DNA from: Gammaproteobacteria bacterium
GTDB lineage: Bacteria; Pseudomonadota; Gammaproteobacteria; DSM-16500
Assembly: GCA_009885665.1 (NCBI GenBank)
Contig: VFKI01000163.1
Location: forward strand, 1 to 7,125
Length of the DNA: 7,125 nucleotides
Direction of reading: 5' to 3'
Shown here: in pieces, positions 1 to 6,666 of the stretch
Position numbering within the stretch: position 1 is the first letter of the stretch
How the letters are laid out: each line of letters opens with the position of its first letter
Notes under the pieces: model-generated
Told to the model about the DNA's origin: nothing
What the model saw: only the letters and a program-made list of their open reading frames with translations
Database searches by the model: none
Translations under genes and position numbers: made by a program

Positions 1-120
1 CATTCAGGTAATAATTTGAATAAAAATTTTTATAAAAGGAATTTTAAAGAGGATGACTTGATGTCTATTATTCTCCCTGATAGATGCTCAGAAAAGCATG
101 CTGGCGTGAAACTAAATTGA
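1..120 (+). CDS. Possible 3' end of a convergent gene (partial, unrecognised)
   Basis: The frame starting at base 1 stays open for 39 codons and stops at TGA (118-120). An open stretch of this length is not very likely in DNA this AT-rich, and base composition changes just after it: row 61-120 has 23/60 G+C, row 121-180 only 9/60. The C-terminal residues (DRCSEKHAGVKLN) match no family I know. An internal ATG at 61 has an AGAGG motif (48-52) seven bases upstream, so a 19-residue peptide is the alternative reading. The gene would point toward virD4, tail to tail. Chance openness is a real possibility, and the opposite strand is also partly open here. Confidence 0.27.
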   Translation, partial: HSGNNLNKNFYKRNFKEDDLMSIILPDRCSEKHAGVKLN

Positions 121-535
121 AAATTATTTTAACGAAGAAACATTAAGGTAAAATTAATTATTTAAATATAAAGCTACATTTTATCTATTTATTTGAAAAA
201 TATTATTCACGATGGTGGCGCACCCTCCATTTAAAAAAGATGCAGCAACTCATTATCCGATGAAAACTATATCTTTTAAAAAAATTGGCCAAAAAAATCT
301 TCGAACTGCATAACTATCTGCACGCAGCTCCGCCAATACGCATATTTTTCGTTAGATTAATTTATAGAAAAATCTTAAAACTAATTCACTAAATTGAGTA
401 TTAATTAAAAATATAATTTATTTATAGGTTTCCTGTCATTGTCAATAAAAAATAAAAAACTGCTCATTGCTTGCCTGCTCAGTAAGAACGGGTAACGCCA
501 AATTTTTATCTTAATAAAATTAAGAAAATCATTTT
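121..535. other. AT-rich gene-poor region downstream of virD4
   Basis: About 415 bases without a convincing gene. G+C is very low (9/60 at 121-180, 7/60 at 361-420), with two richer patches near 210-230 and 300-350. It contains many A and T runs, including T6-A-T6 on the minus strand (459 down to 447). A GGTG-GCG-CACC inverted repeat lies at 214-224, a TTGGCCAA palindrome at about 285-292, and CTGCTCA occurs twice (460-466 and 475-481). A 33-codon plus-strand frame (212-313) has no ribosome binding site. I see no tRNA, CRISPR or insertion-sequence end. The richer patches could be remnants of decayed coding sequence, but I cannot assign them to any gene. It most likely marks the end of the secretion operon. 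Confidence 0.6.
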
Positions 536-2329
536 CTATTTGTCATCCATCAGATCATCGCTTTTTTCATTACCAGATCCTTTACCTACTGCCGCATTTG
601 ATTTAGTTTCAAAAGATAATCTATCAAATGTAACCATCGTCGGCTCTATTCTTGGGATATTCATTTTCCCCACTGCCCTTTCCTTGAGTCTGACGTCTGC
701 CTGCCAGAAGTTTTTCTTCGCCCGTATTGGCGCACTCCCCTCGCATACCACAATCATTTCATCTCGCGGCAAGCGCATGATTTCATCTGGTGACAACAGC
801 GGCCGCCGAGTATAAGAGAGCGACTCGCTGTCTGCTGCAACTTGCGCTTCCCATGAAATACCGCGGCGGTTTTGGCTGCGCTGCGCAACTGTCTTATCGC
901 CCAGCCACCCCGATATCAGCCTGGCAGAATCAAGATCATTCTGAGCTGCTACTAAACGAATACGATTATTGATAAAGGATTTAGCGCCATTGACACCATA
1001 GGTCTCATACAATTGCGGCAAATCTTGAATAATTGCCATGAGACGTACGCGGTATTCACGCATTAAACCCACGGTGGAGCGCATGATTTCCATACGGCGC
1101 AGCGCGCTGAATTCATCCATCAATAACAATAAATCATATGGCTCTTCTTTTTCATTAGGCACGGATTCCAGCATGCCATCCATCACCTGCTCATAAAATA
1201 CCGTCAAAAGTGGTGATAGTCGGCGGATATTGCCAGTGGTGACACCTACGTAAATGGTCATAGGTTCGCGACGCAGGTTGCGAATGTCAAAATCACTGCG
1301 GCTAGTCGATGCATCAATCATCGGCACATCAAATAATTCAAAGTAAGATAAAAAAGATTGCAGTAAATTAGCCTGTAATTTAGGCTCTGTTTGTAAAAAG
1401 CTCACCAGATTGCGATAGGTCACCGCATCAAGGTCGTCGCGTTCTTTAATTATTTCCCATAAGTAATCCTTAAAGTTGGGATTATTTTTTAATAAGCGAA
1501 CAATTTCACCAATGGTGCACGGTAACGCTGGTGTGTCCATAAGATAAAGCGCGAGCGCGACAAACAATGAACGGGGTATCGCCGTCCAAATTGGTTCGCG
1601 TTGCGTCTGACTGTCGGGAATAAAAATATTCGCGATTTTTTGCAACCCATCAATACGCTTTGATTTATCCCGACTCACACTATCTAATGGGTTATAACAA
1701 TGCGTGCGCCCATCAGTTGCGGCAGGATTCCATACGAAACATTTTTGTCCGCAACTCGCTCTAAACCCAGCAGTTTTTTCAAACAACGTTAACTTGACGT
1801 CATTAACAATACACGACCCATGCCAATTTAAAAGATTGGGGATTGCCAGCGCATTGGTCTTACCACTGCCGCTTGGCCAAAACACAAAGACATGCTCATA
1901 CCCTCCGACCTTAAGGTATCTGCCCCATTTGCGCGCTAATAAAATACCTTTCTCAGCCATCAAACCAGCTTTTTTAGCTTCTAACCATGACGCCCAATGC
2001 GCATTGCCAAACAGATGTCGCTGCCTGTCTCTCACGACCAACGCAACAATTACAGCTATCACGGCGAGAGGCGCTGCCAATGCCACCAACCAATAAAGGC
2101 GCAGGGTGCTATCCTGCTGGATATCCATCCATTCATAACCAAAATCTACCGGATTCCAATCAATGCCGTGAAATCCTGCTAATGATAAAAATACCGCATT
2201 GGCAAGAACGGGCAGCGAATATACGCCGACAATGACAAACGCCGCACAAAAGGATTCGCGCGGATACTTTTTGACAGTCAGCCACGCATATCGCAATAAT
2301 TCACCCATATATTGGCGTAGGCTAGTCAT
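536..2329 (-). CDS. virD4: VirD4-family type IV coupling protein (TraG/TraD-like ATPase)
   Basis: A hexameric inner-membrane ATPase of this family recruits substrates (relaxase-DNA or effectors) and hands them to the VirB channel. The 597-residue length is normal. Two hydrophobic segments (about 28-50 and 79-99) anchor the N-terminus. A P-loop PSGSGKT (152-158) follows, leading into the family's IPNLLNW (163-169). Walker B is LLLLMDEFSAL (400-410, D405 and E406). The C-terminal signature RRPLLSPDEIMRLP (508-521) is typical of VirD4/TraG. Departures from the usual family pattern: W151 where Ala or Gly usually starts the P-loop, KLT (179-181) where KGE is common, and R411 where Gly usually follows the DEFxxL stretch. 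The ATG overlaps the transglycosylase stop as ATGA. No strong Shine-Dalgarno is seen, which suggests coupled translation. M8 is an alternative start. The acidic, Ser/Gly-rich tail (580-597) is probably disordered. It is the last gene of the operon. Confidence 0.95.
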   Translation of the reverse strand: MTSLRQYMGELLRYAWLTVKKYPRESFCAAFVIVGVYSLPVLANAVFLSLAGFHGIDWNPVDFGYEWMDIQQDSTLRLYWLVALAAPLAVIAVIVALVVRDRQRHLFGNAHWASWLEAKKAGLMAEKGILLARKWGRYLKVGGYEHVFVFWPSGSGKTNALAIPNLLNWHGSCIVNDVKLTLFEKTAGFRASCGQKCFVWNPAATDGRTHCYNPLDSVSRDKSKRIDGLQKIANIFIPDSQTQREPIWTAIPRSLFVALALYLMDTPALPCTIGEIVRLLKNNPNFKDYLWEIIKERDDLDAVTYRNLVSFLQTEPKLQANLLQSFLSYFELFDVPMIDASTSRSDFDIRNLRREPMTIYVGVTTGNIRRLSPLLTVFYEQVMDGMLESVPNEKEEPYDLLLLMDEFSALRRMEIMRSTVGLMREYRVRLMAIIQDLPQLYETYGVNGAKSFINNRIRLVAAQNDLDSARLISGWLGDKTVAQRSQNRRGISWEAQVAADSESLSYTRRPLLSPDEIMRLPRDEMIVVCEGSAPIRAKKNFWQADVRLKERAVGKMNIPRIEPTMVTFDRLSFETKSNAAVGKGSGNEKSDDLMDDK

Positions 2330-2760
2330 GTAAAAATACGCCCATCCAACGCAGCAGATAAAATACGATAATTTCTTCGCACTTTTGTTTTGTATGCCGC
2401 ATTGATGCCAGGCGTTATAGAATTATAAGCGGCGACGCCATGCCAATAATCGCCCTGCCCTGCTGCACCAGCCATTTTCTTACCCAGTATCCATGCGCCA
2501 ACCATTACGTTAACGCATGGATCATATTTTAATTGATCACGCGTAATGCCATAGGGTTGCAATACTTTCAACCACCTTGAATTGATCTGTAATGCGCCTA
2601 GATCAGATGTACCGTTTTTATTATGTTTTTCAATGCCGGGAGCGGCACCCTCTGTTACCAATACCGAAACAATAACGCGCGCGGGTACCAGATAATGAAC
2701 GGCTGCCTGATTAATGCATCCTACTGGTACACCATGAATCAGTAACGCGCTAGCTGGCAT
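2326..2760 (-). CDS. virB1: VirB1-like lytic transglycosylase (SLT domain)
   Basis: Predicted to cleave peptidoglycan glycan strands so that the secretion channel can cross the wall. At 144 residues it is essentially a bare SLT catalytic domain, shorter than VirB1 of Agrobacterium (about 240). Likely catalytic Glu37 lies in VLVTEG. GTSDLGALQINSRWL (50-64) is the conserved substrate-cleft motif, and AYNSITP (111-117) corresponds to the AYN motif. Two cysteines, C15 and C82 (DPCVNV), fall where conjugative transglycosylases often carry a pair, which hints at a disulfide and a periplasmic location. Yet no signal peptide is visible: the N-terminus goes straight into the domain. The start is set by TGATG overlap with the virB11 stop and a GGGAG motif seven bases upstream. 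The frame is open for only ten more codons upstream and contains no ATG. Its place between virB11 and virD4 is unusual, since virB1 commonly comes first in the operon. Confidence 0.88.
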   Translation of the reverse strand: MPASALLIHGVPVGCINQAAVHYLVPARVIVSVLVTEGAAPGIEKHNKNGTSDLGALQINSRWLKVLQPYGITRDQLKYDPCVNVMVGAWILGKKMAGAAGQGDYWHGVAAYNSITPGINAAYKTKVRRNYRILSAALDGRIFT

Positions 2761-3818
2761 CAGCGTACTCCCGTTGCGTTGGGTAGCGGATTAAACGCTG
2801 AGTAAATTTGCGAGATATGGCGGCTATATTGATTGCCTATCCGTATACGTTCAATCTGTACCACGATATCGATAATAGCGTGTAAATCAGCAAGAATATC
2901 TTCACGTGATTGAGTTTGTGCGGGATTTAATTTCACCATATGTGCAAGACGCATGAATGCCATGGCTGGATTCGATGCATGAATACTGGCAACGGAACCA
3001 TCATGCCCTGTCGCTGTTGCATTGATAAAATCAGCTGCCTCAGCGCCACGAATTTCACCCATAATGATGCGGTCAGGACGTAGGCGTAAACTCGCCTCCA
3101 CTAATTGCGGCATCCCCACATTTGTCATACTCTGTGCACCGCGAGAAGCAAGCAAATGCACGCGATTTTTATGGGGAATATCCACTTCACGGATATCTTC
3201 AAGCGTCAACATCCGCTCATAGAGCGGAATTTCTTTGATGCAGGCATTTAAAAATGTGGTCTTGCCTGTACCGGTACCGCCAGATATCAATACAGTCTTA
3301 CGCCCAGCAATACCTCTTTGTAAAAATTCAGTATAATTTTTTGCATCAAATAATGCTGCCAAGTTTTTTTCAGTGTCATTTAACACTGCATGGATACGCG
3401 GGCTGTCAATAAAGTAAGGCCGTGTATTGGTAAATGCGCCCGTCGTAACATAATCATTCAATGATAGATTGCGCACCACTTGCTTTCTTATTGAAAAAAT
3501 AATTTTACCTTCTTCGCAGGCAGGTGGAATGACGATTTGTACGCGATGTCCTTGTGGCAAGCTTGCTGATAACAAAGGCATTGTTTCATCATGGCGCTGT
3601 TCGGAATAGCGAGCAATCAAATTGGCCAATCCCTGCAACCAATACAGCGAAAGCGCTGGCAGCGCCAACTGATTTATTTCACCACCTTTTTCAATCCATG
3701 CAGCATACGGTTCATTAATCGAAATTTCACTGATGCCGCCATCTTCGAGTAGGCTGTGCAATGGTGCGAGATACGCCAGTAATGCATCAATGTTTTTGGT
3801 AGTAGTAATTGTTTCCAT
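2760..3818 (-). CDS. virB11: VirB11-family secretion ATPase
   Basis: A cytoplasmic hexameric traffic ATPase of the GspE/VirB11 superfamily, which drives pilus assembly and substrate transfer at the base of the channel. With the ATG start (352 residues) the motifs run in family order. Walker A is GGTGTGKTTF (180-189, Lys186). The Asp box is LTLEDIREV (205-213). Walker B is RPDRIIMGEIRGAE (247-260). The His box is TGHDGSVASIHA (270-281). The N-terminal domain (about 1-150) fits the family, and the length is normal. A TTG lies immediately before the ATG (3819-3821). I prefer the ATG because it shares one base with the virB10 TGA (TGATG), the same junction found at this gene's own 3' end. No clear Shine-Dalgarno is present, so translation probably depends on ribosomes finishing virB10. 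All catalytic motifs look intact. Confidence 0.97.
   Translation of the reverse strand: METITTTKNIDALLAYLAPLHSLLEDGGISEISINEPYAAWIEKGGEINQLALPALSLYWLQGLANLIARYSEQRHDETMPLLSASLPQGHRVQIVIPPACEEGKIIFSIRKQVVRNLSLNDYVTTGAFTNTRPYFIDSPRIHAVLNDTEKNLAALFDAKNYTEFLQRGIAGRKTVLISGGTGTGKTTFLNACIKEIPLYERMLTLEDIREVDIPHKNRVHLLASRGAQSMTNVGMPQLVEASLRLRPDRIIMGEIRGAEAADFINATATGHDGSVASIHASNPAMAFMRLAHMVKLNPAQTQSREDILADLHAIIDIVVQIERIRIGNQYSRHISQIYSAFNPLPNATGVR
2768..2772 (-). promoter_or_regulatory. Ribosome binding site for the transglycosylase gene
   Basis: GGGAG on the minus strand, seven bases before the ATG at 2760 and inside the last codons of virB11. It supports this ATG as the start, and so supports the absence of a signal peptide. 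Virtually the same motif precedes virB10, and GGAG precedes virB8. Confidence 0.65.
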
Positions 3819-4978
3819 CAAACATTCGCCAGCGCATTATAAAATGACAGATCGCGATTGACGAATACGCTGATGCGCGCACCCTGCCAAACGTGAATGG
3901 TCGGCTTGATATTGATTGAGTTTCCAAGCGAAGCGGCTGCTGACTGCTGAAAACTGTTGGCAATGCCAGCACGATAAGCTGCGGCAGAATTAAACTGATC
4001 ACCGCTACTGACACCGGCAGTGGCTGCACCTGCGCCAATAATACTTAAGAGCGAAGCTTCGCCAAAGCGCTGAATAAAATGCGTGTCAAGATTGTCGGCG
4101 CCTAAACCCGCCTGACCTAATGAATCAGTACCTGGCGAACCCAGCATGATATCGATACCATCCGGGCGAATCAGGCGTGTCCAAACGACAAAAACCCTTT
4201 CTTGCCCCATCGATATGCCCGCACTATATTTCCCGATCAATGTAGAACCCGCGGGTATCAATACCCGTTCCCCTGATGTGGCATACACGTCTTCACTCAC
4301 ATTGGCTTTAACCATACCGGGTAAATCAGAGTTAATGGCGGTTTGCAATGCACCTGAAATCAATGTCCCCTGGGTTACCGTAAAGTCAGTGTGTGCAATA
4401 CGGGTGGCTGCGGCTGTCTCAACGCCTGTGTTGCTGGCACGCTGCTGGAAAGCAGTGTTGGTATCGCTATCATTAGAACCAAGCATATTTTTCAAACGAT
4501 TCACTTCGGTATTAGATAATGGCAGATTGCTGCCAGGCATACCTGATATACTTGATTCGGCAGTAACGGATGCACCACTACTCACAGCACGTGGTGCGCC
4601 AGCATACATTTCAATCGCGCTGGCTTGACGCATACGGTATATCTTGATTTCACCTTGCAGTTTAGCCAACTCTATCTGACGACGCTCCGCTTCTATTTTT
4701 ACGATCATATTGTTATTGGTTGTCCGAGCGGCACCTGTCGTCGTATCTGTTCCCTGATTGTAATCGGGCGTATCATTTGCAGCACTTTCTTGCTCTTTTC
4801 TATGTGAATTGTTGCTGCTATGAAACGTCCAAAACAGCATAAGAATTGCAATGATGCCAAGAAAAATCCAACCAGCAATTTTGCCCGCATTTGAGGTGGA
4901 AGCAACTTGCGACACCATGCCAGGCGGGTTGTTATTACCTGCATTCACTTGTTGCTGCGTTTCATTTATTTCACTCAT
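3818..4978 (-). CDS. virB10: VirB10-family core complex protein (TrbI-like)
   Basis: VirB10 spans the envelope from inner to outer membrane and lines the core-complex chamber, passing signals from the ATPases to the outer-membrane pore. The 386 residues show a short cytoplasmic N-terminus (1-33), one membrane helix (about 34-50), a linker, and the TrbI/VirB10 domain (about 199-380). That domain includes TQGTLISGALQTAINSDLPG (202-221), RVLIPAGSTLIGKY (238-251) and the closing PTIHVWQGARISVFVNRDL (359-377). The segment around 300-345 (THFIQRFGEASLL onward) should hold the outer-membrane antenna helices. The linker is odd: it is not proline-rich (four Pro in 51-198) but Asn/Ser/Thr-rich, with a charged helical stretch (about 91-124) that may form a coiled coil. 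GGGAG (4985-4989), six bases from the ATG, supports the start. virB9 ends 12 bp upstream. Confidence 0.96.
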   Translation of the reverse strand: MSEINETQQQVNAGNNNPPGMVSQVASTSNAGKIAGWIFLGIIAILMLFWTFHSSNNSHRKEQESAANDTPDYNQGTDTTTGAARTTNNNMIVKIEAERRQIELAKLQGEIKIYRMRQASAIEMYAGAPRAVSSGASVTAESSISGMPGSNLPLSNTEVNRLKNMLGSNDSDTNTAFQQRASNTGVETAAATRIAHTDFTVTQGTLISGALQTAINSDLPGMVKANVSEDVYATSGERVLIPAGSTLIGKYSAGISMGQERVFVVWTRLIRPDGIDIMLGSPGTDSLGQAGLGADNLDTHFIQRFGEASLLSIIGAGAATAGVSSGDQFNSAAAYRAGIANSFQQSAAASLGNSINIKPTIHVWQGARISVFVNRDLSFYNALANV

Positions 4979-4990
4979 GGTTTACTCCCA

Positions 4991-5764
4991 TCATGCCTGA
5001 TAACCATCATTAAATACGCAGCTGACTGCCTTGCCACTACGCATACTGAACTGATGCGCAATTTTTTGTACAACAACATAGCGACCACGCATATGCCAGT
5101 TAACCAATGATTCCTTGCCTGCACGGTTCACGGTGAAAATCGCGGGAATTTCAGTATGATGTGGGAATTCAAAATAGGTAAAATTTCCGTCATCAAATGC
5201 ATGAATTGGCACAAACTCATGCGCGCACCCACTGCCATAGGAGTAATTCCAATTAACTTTTAGCGGATCAAGAGGCGCATCGGTGACCACGTTATTACGC
5301 TCAGTGCGGCGAATCTGTAAATCTTTTAAAAGCGCGGCACGCTCTACCAGAGGGTAAACAAAACGTACGTTATAGGTAATATCAGCGTTACTAGCATTAC
5401 CATGTGGTTTAGCGATCAAATGAAAATGGTAAAAATTTTTATCCGTGATCACCGCAAGATTTGTATCTGAGGCATCTACCGCAGGCTTCACGAACAAAAT
5501 ATTAGGACGCTCTTTATTGATAGCAATTAACCAGGCCGCGGCATCACCGCCTTCAACGCCCACAATGGATTCATCAGCAGAAAACTGCAAACTGGTTTGT
5601 ACTAACTGGCTACCGTGAATGGTGACAACATTGTTTGGATCAAAATTAACGACCTTCATGCGCGCATCAGTTGCTAATGATTCAGGCTGTTCATTCGCTA
5701 TCGCTGCCAGTGGCAGGCAAAGCATGAGAGATACAAAAGCAGCGGATATTTTCCTATTTTTCAT
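4991..5764 (-). CDS. virB9: VirB9-family core complex protein (TrbG/CagX-like)
   Basis: A periplasmic and outer-membrane ring component that pairs with VirB7 and VirB10 in the core complex. The 257-residue product starts with a clear signal peptide: basic MKNRK, a hydrophobic core, and a probable cut after AIA (A23). An N-terminal beta domain follows, and then the conserved C-terminal domain that normally binds VirB7 and VirB10. Typical motifs are NWNYSYGSG (171-179), FDDGNFTYFEFP (190-201), PAIFTV (207-212) and the end QFSMRSGKAVSCVFNDG (238-254). The mature protein has two cysteines, C180 and C249. C16 lies inside the signal peptide but is not in a lipobox, so the protein itself does not look like a lipoprotein. 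AAGGA (5772-5776), seven bases from the ATG, supports the start. The 54 bp before it carry no convincing virB7. Confidence 0.96.
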   Translation of the reverse strand: MKNRKISAAFVSLMLCLPLAAIANEQPESLATDARMKVVNFDPNNVVTIHGSQLVQTSLQFSADESIVGVEGGDAAAWLIAINKERPNILFVKPAVDASDTNLAVITDKNFYHFHLIAKPHGNASNADITYNVRFVYPLVERAALLKDLQIRRTERNNVVTDAPLDPLKVNWNYSYGSGCAHEFVPIHAFDDGNFTYFEFPHHTEIPAIFTVNRAGKESLVNWHMRGRYVVVQKIAHQFSMRSGKAVSCVFNDGYQA

Positions 5765-5818
5765 AAGGGGTTCCTTTATTACTGTGGGATGTGTTCAGGG
5801 AAGAAATGGATAAATCGT

Positions 5819-6628
5819 TTATAAGTTGCGCTGATCGACTCTATAATTGATGACGGTAAAACCATTCCAGTTAATCCATGCAGCCTCTGGCGTATTAGGC
5901 GTACCGAGATAACGGAAGCGTATGGTCGCGACCCAATATTTTGTTTGGGTTTGCTGGCCTATGGTTTCAATCGAGACAAAGTCTACTTTAGCCAACGTGG
6001 GAAGTTTGGCTGTCTGATTAGCCTGTTTTTTAGCTATCGTCACAGCTGCATCAATAAATATGACATCTTGCACTTTTACAGTGCGTAATCCATTCTCACC
6101 ATATTGAGCAATTAAATTATGCGGATTGGTTGCAGTCAGTAGATGCTGATAATTATGCGCGACAGAAGGCGAAGATGAAAAAATTACCTGAAGCATGCGG
6201 CTATTTAAATCCATCATAGAAAATGTTTCGCGCGCAATAACATAGCGCACAAGATCACTTTGTATCTCTGCCGCAGATTCCGGTAAAAAATGACTCCGCG
6301 CGGGATCAACTCTGACTTCACCTGTTATGGTATTCCGGCGAATAACAATAGGTTCCCAGCTTTTTAATGGCAAAATGACAAAAATGGCAACCACTAACAG
6401 TAAGCAGCATATCAGCATGCACCAGAATGCCAACTGCCAACGATTGGCCATAACTTCTTGCATCTGAAAACGTTCATATGCCCAATCTTTTGCATCACAA
6501 AAATAGCTTTCTTTTTCACTTTGATGGATGGCACTATTATCTGTGGCAACAGCTATATTTTTTGGTGAGTGTTGCGTAGCCGCTGCAATCCGCTGTAACA
6601 GCGTTAAAATTTTCACCTTCAGTTTCAT
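5819..6628 (-). CDS. virB8: VirB8-family inner-membrane assembly factor
   Basis: A bitopic inner-membrane protein that nucleates assembly and contacts VirB6, VirB9 and VirB10. The 269 residues consist of a cytoplasmic N-terminus of about 64, one membrane helix (about 65-87, containing C70, C74 and C75) and a periplasmic NTF2-like domain (about 90-268). Family-like features are the SYFxxAxxWAYER segment before the membrane (41-53), SWEPIVIRRNTITGEV (90-105), an Arg-Glu-x-Phe-x-x-x-Asp pattern (133-140) and the closing NWNGFTVINYRVD (253-265). The N-terminus is somewhat long. The next in-frame Met (M56) would cut into the conserved pre-membrane segment. GGAG (6635-6638), six bases from the ATG, supports the chosen start. 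It begins 38 bp after virB6, where many VirB operons carry virB7. Confidence 0.95.
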   Translation of the reverse strand: MKLKVKILTLLQRIAAATQHSPKNIAVATDNSAIHQSEKESYFCDAKDWAYERFQMQEVMANRWQLAFWCMLICCLLLVVAIFVILPLKSWEPIVIRRNTITGEVRVDPARSHFLPESAAEIQSDLVRYVIARETFSMMDLNSRMLQVIFSSSPSVAHNYQHLLTATNPHNLIAQYGENGLRTVKVQDVIFIDAAVTIAKKQANQTAKLPTLAKVDFVSIETIGQQTQTKYWVATIRFRYLGTPNTPEAAWINWNGFTVINYRVDQRNL

Positions 6629-6634
6629 CGCTTA

Positions 6635-6638
6635 CTCC
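6635..6638 (-). promoter_or_regulatory. Ribosome binding site for virB8
   Basis: GGAG on the minus strand, six bases before the ATG at 6628. It fixes the virB8 start within the 38 bp that separate it from virB6 and leaves too little room for a separate virB7 gene there. Confidence 0.6.
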
Positions 6639-6666
6639 GTTCTACCATTAACCATACGCAAAATTA

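Noticed and set aside
212..313. A 33-codon plus-strand frame starting at ATG 212.
   Set aside because: No Shine-Dalgarno, no recognisable motif, Lys-rich as expected from A runs. Probably chance.
421..445. Perfect -35 box TTGACA on the minus strand (445-440) with TATAAA at 426-421, considered as a promoter.
   Set aside because: The spacing is 13 bases instead of about 17, and no gene lies downstream on that strand within the window.
446..483. Short stem (ACTG/CAGT) followed by T6-A-T6 on the minus strand, considered as the operon terminator.
   Set aside because: The T run is good, but the stem is only four base pairs with a 17-base loop, too weak to call an intrinsic terminator.
509..525. 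Perfect 7-bp inverted repeat (TCTTAAT-AAA-ATTAAGA) 10 bases after the virD4 stop, considered as a terminator.
   Set aside because: The stem is nearly all A-T and the bases that follow on the minus strand are not a T run. Such repeats are expected by chance in DNA this AT-rich.
1704..2096. A 130-codon open frame antisense to virD4.
   Set aside because: It opposes the conserved P-loop region of virD4 and shows no domain or ribosome binding site. It is a shadow frame.
3787..4038. An 83-codon minus-strand frame across the virB10/virB11 junction.
   Set aside because: It overlaps conserved virB10 residues in another frame and cannot coexist sensibly with the coupled TGATG junction.
4146..4628. 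A 160-codon open frame antisense to virB10.
   Set aside because: It lies wholly inside a confidently identified gene. Its protein has no recognisable features, so it is a shadow of the virB10 coding pattern.
5779..5865. A 28-codon minus-strand frame (ATG at 5865) bridging the end of virB8 and the virB8/virB9 gap, considered as virB7.
   Set aside because: It has no lipobox or cysteine and no signal peptide, and most of it overlaps virB8 codons. It fits a chance frame.
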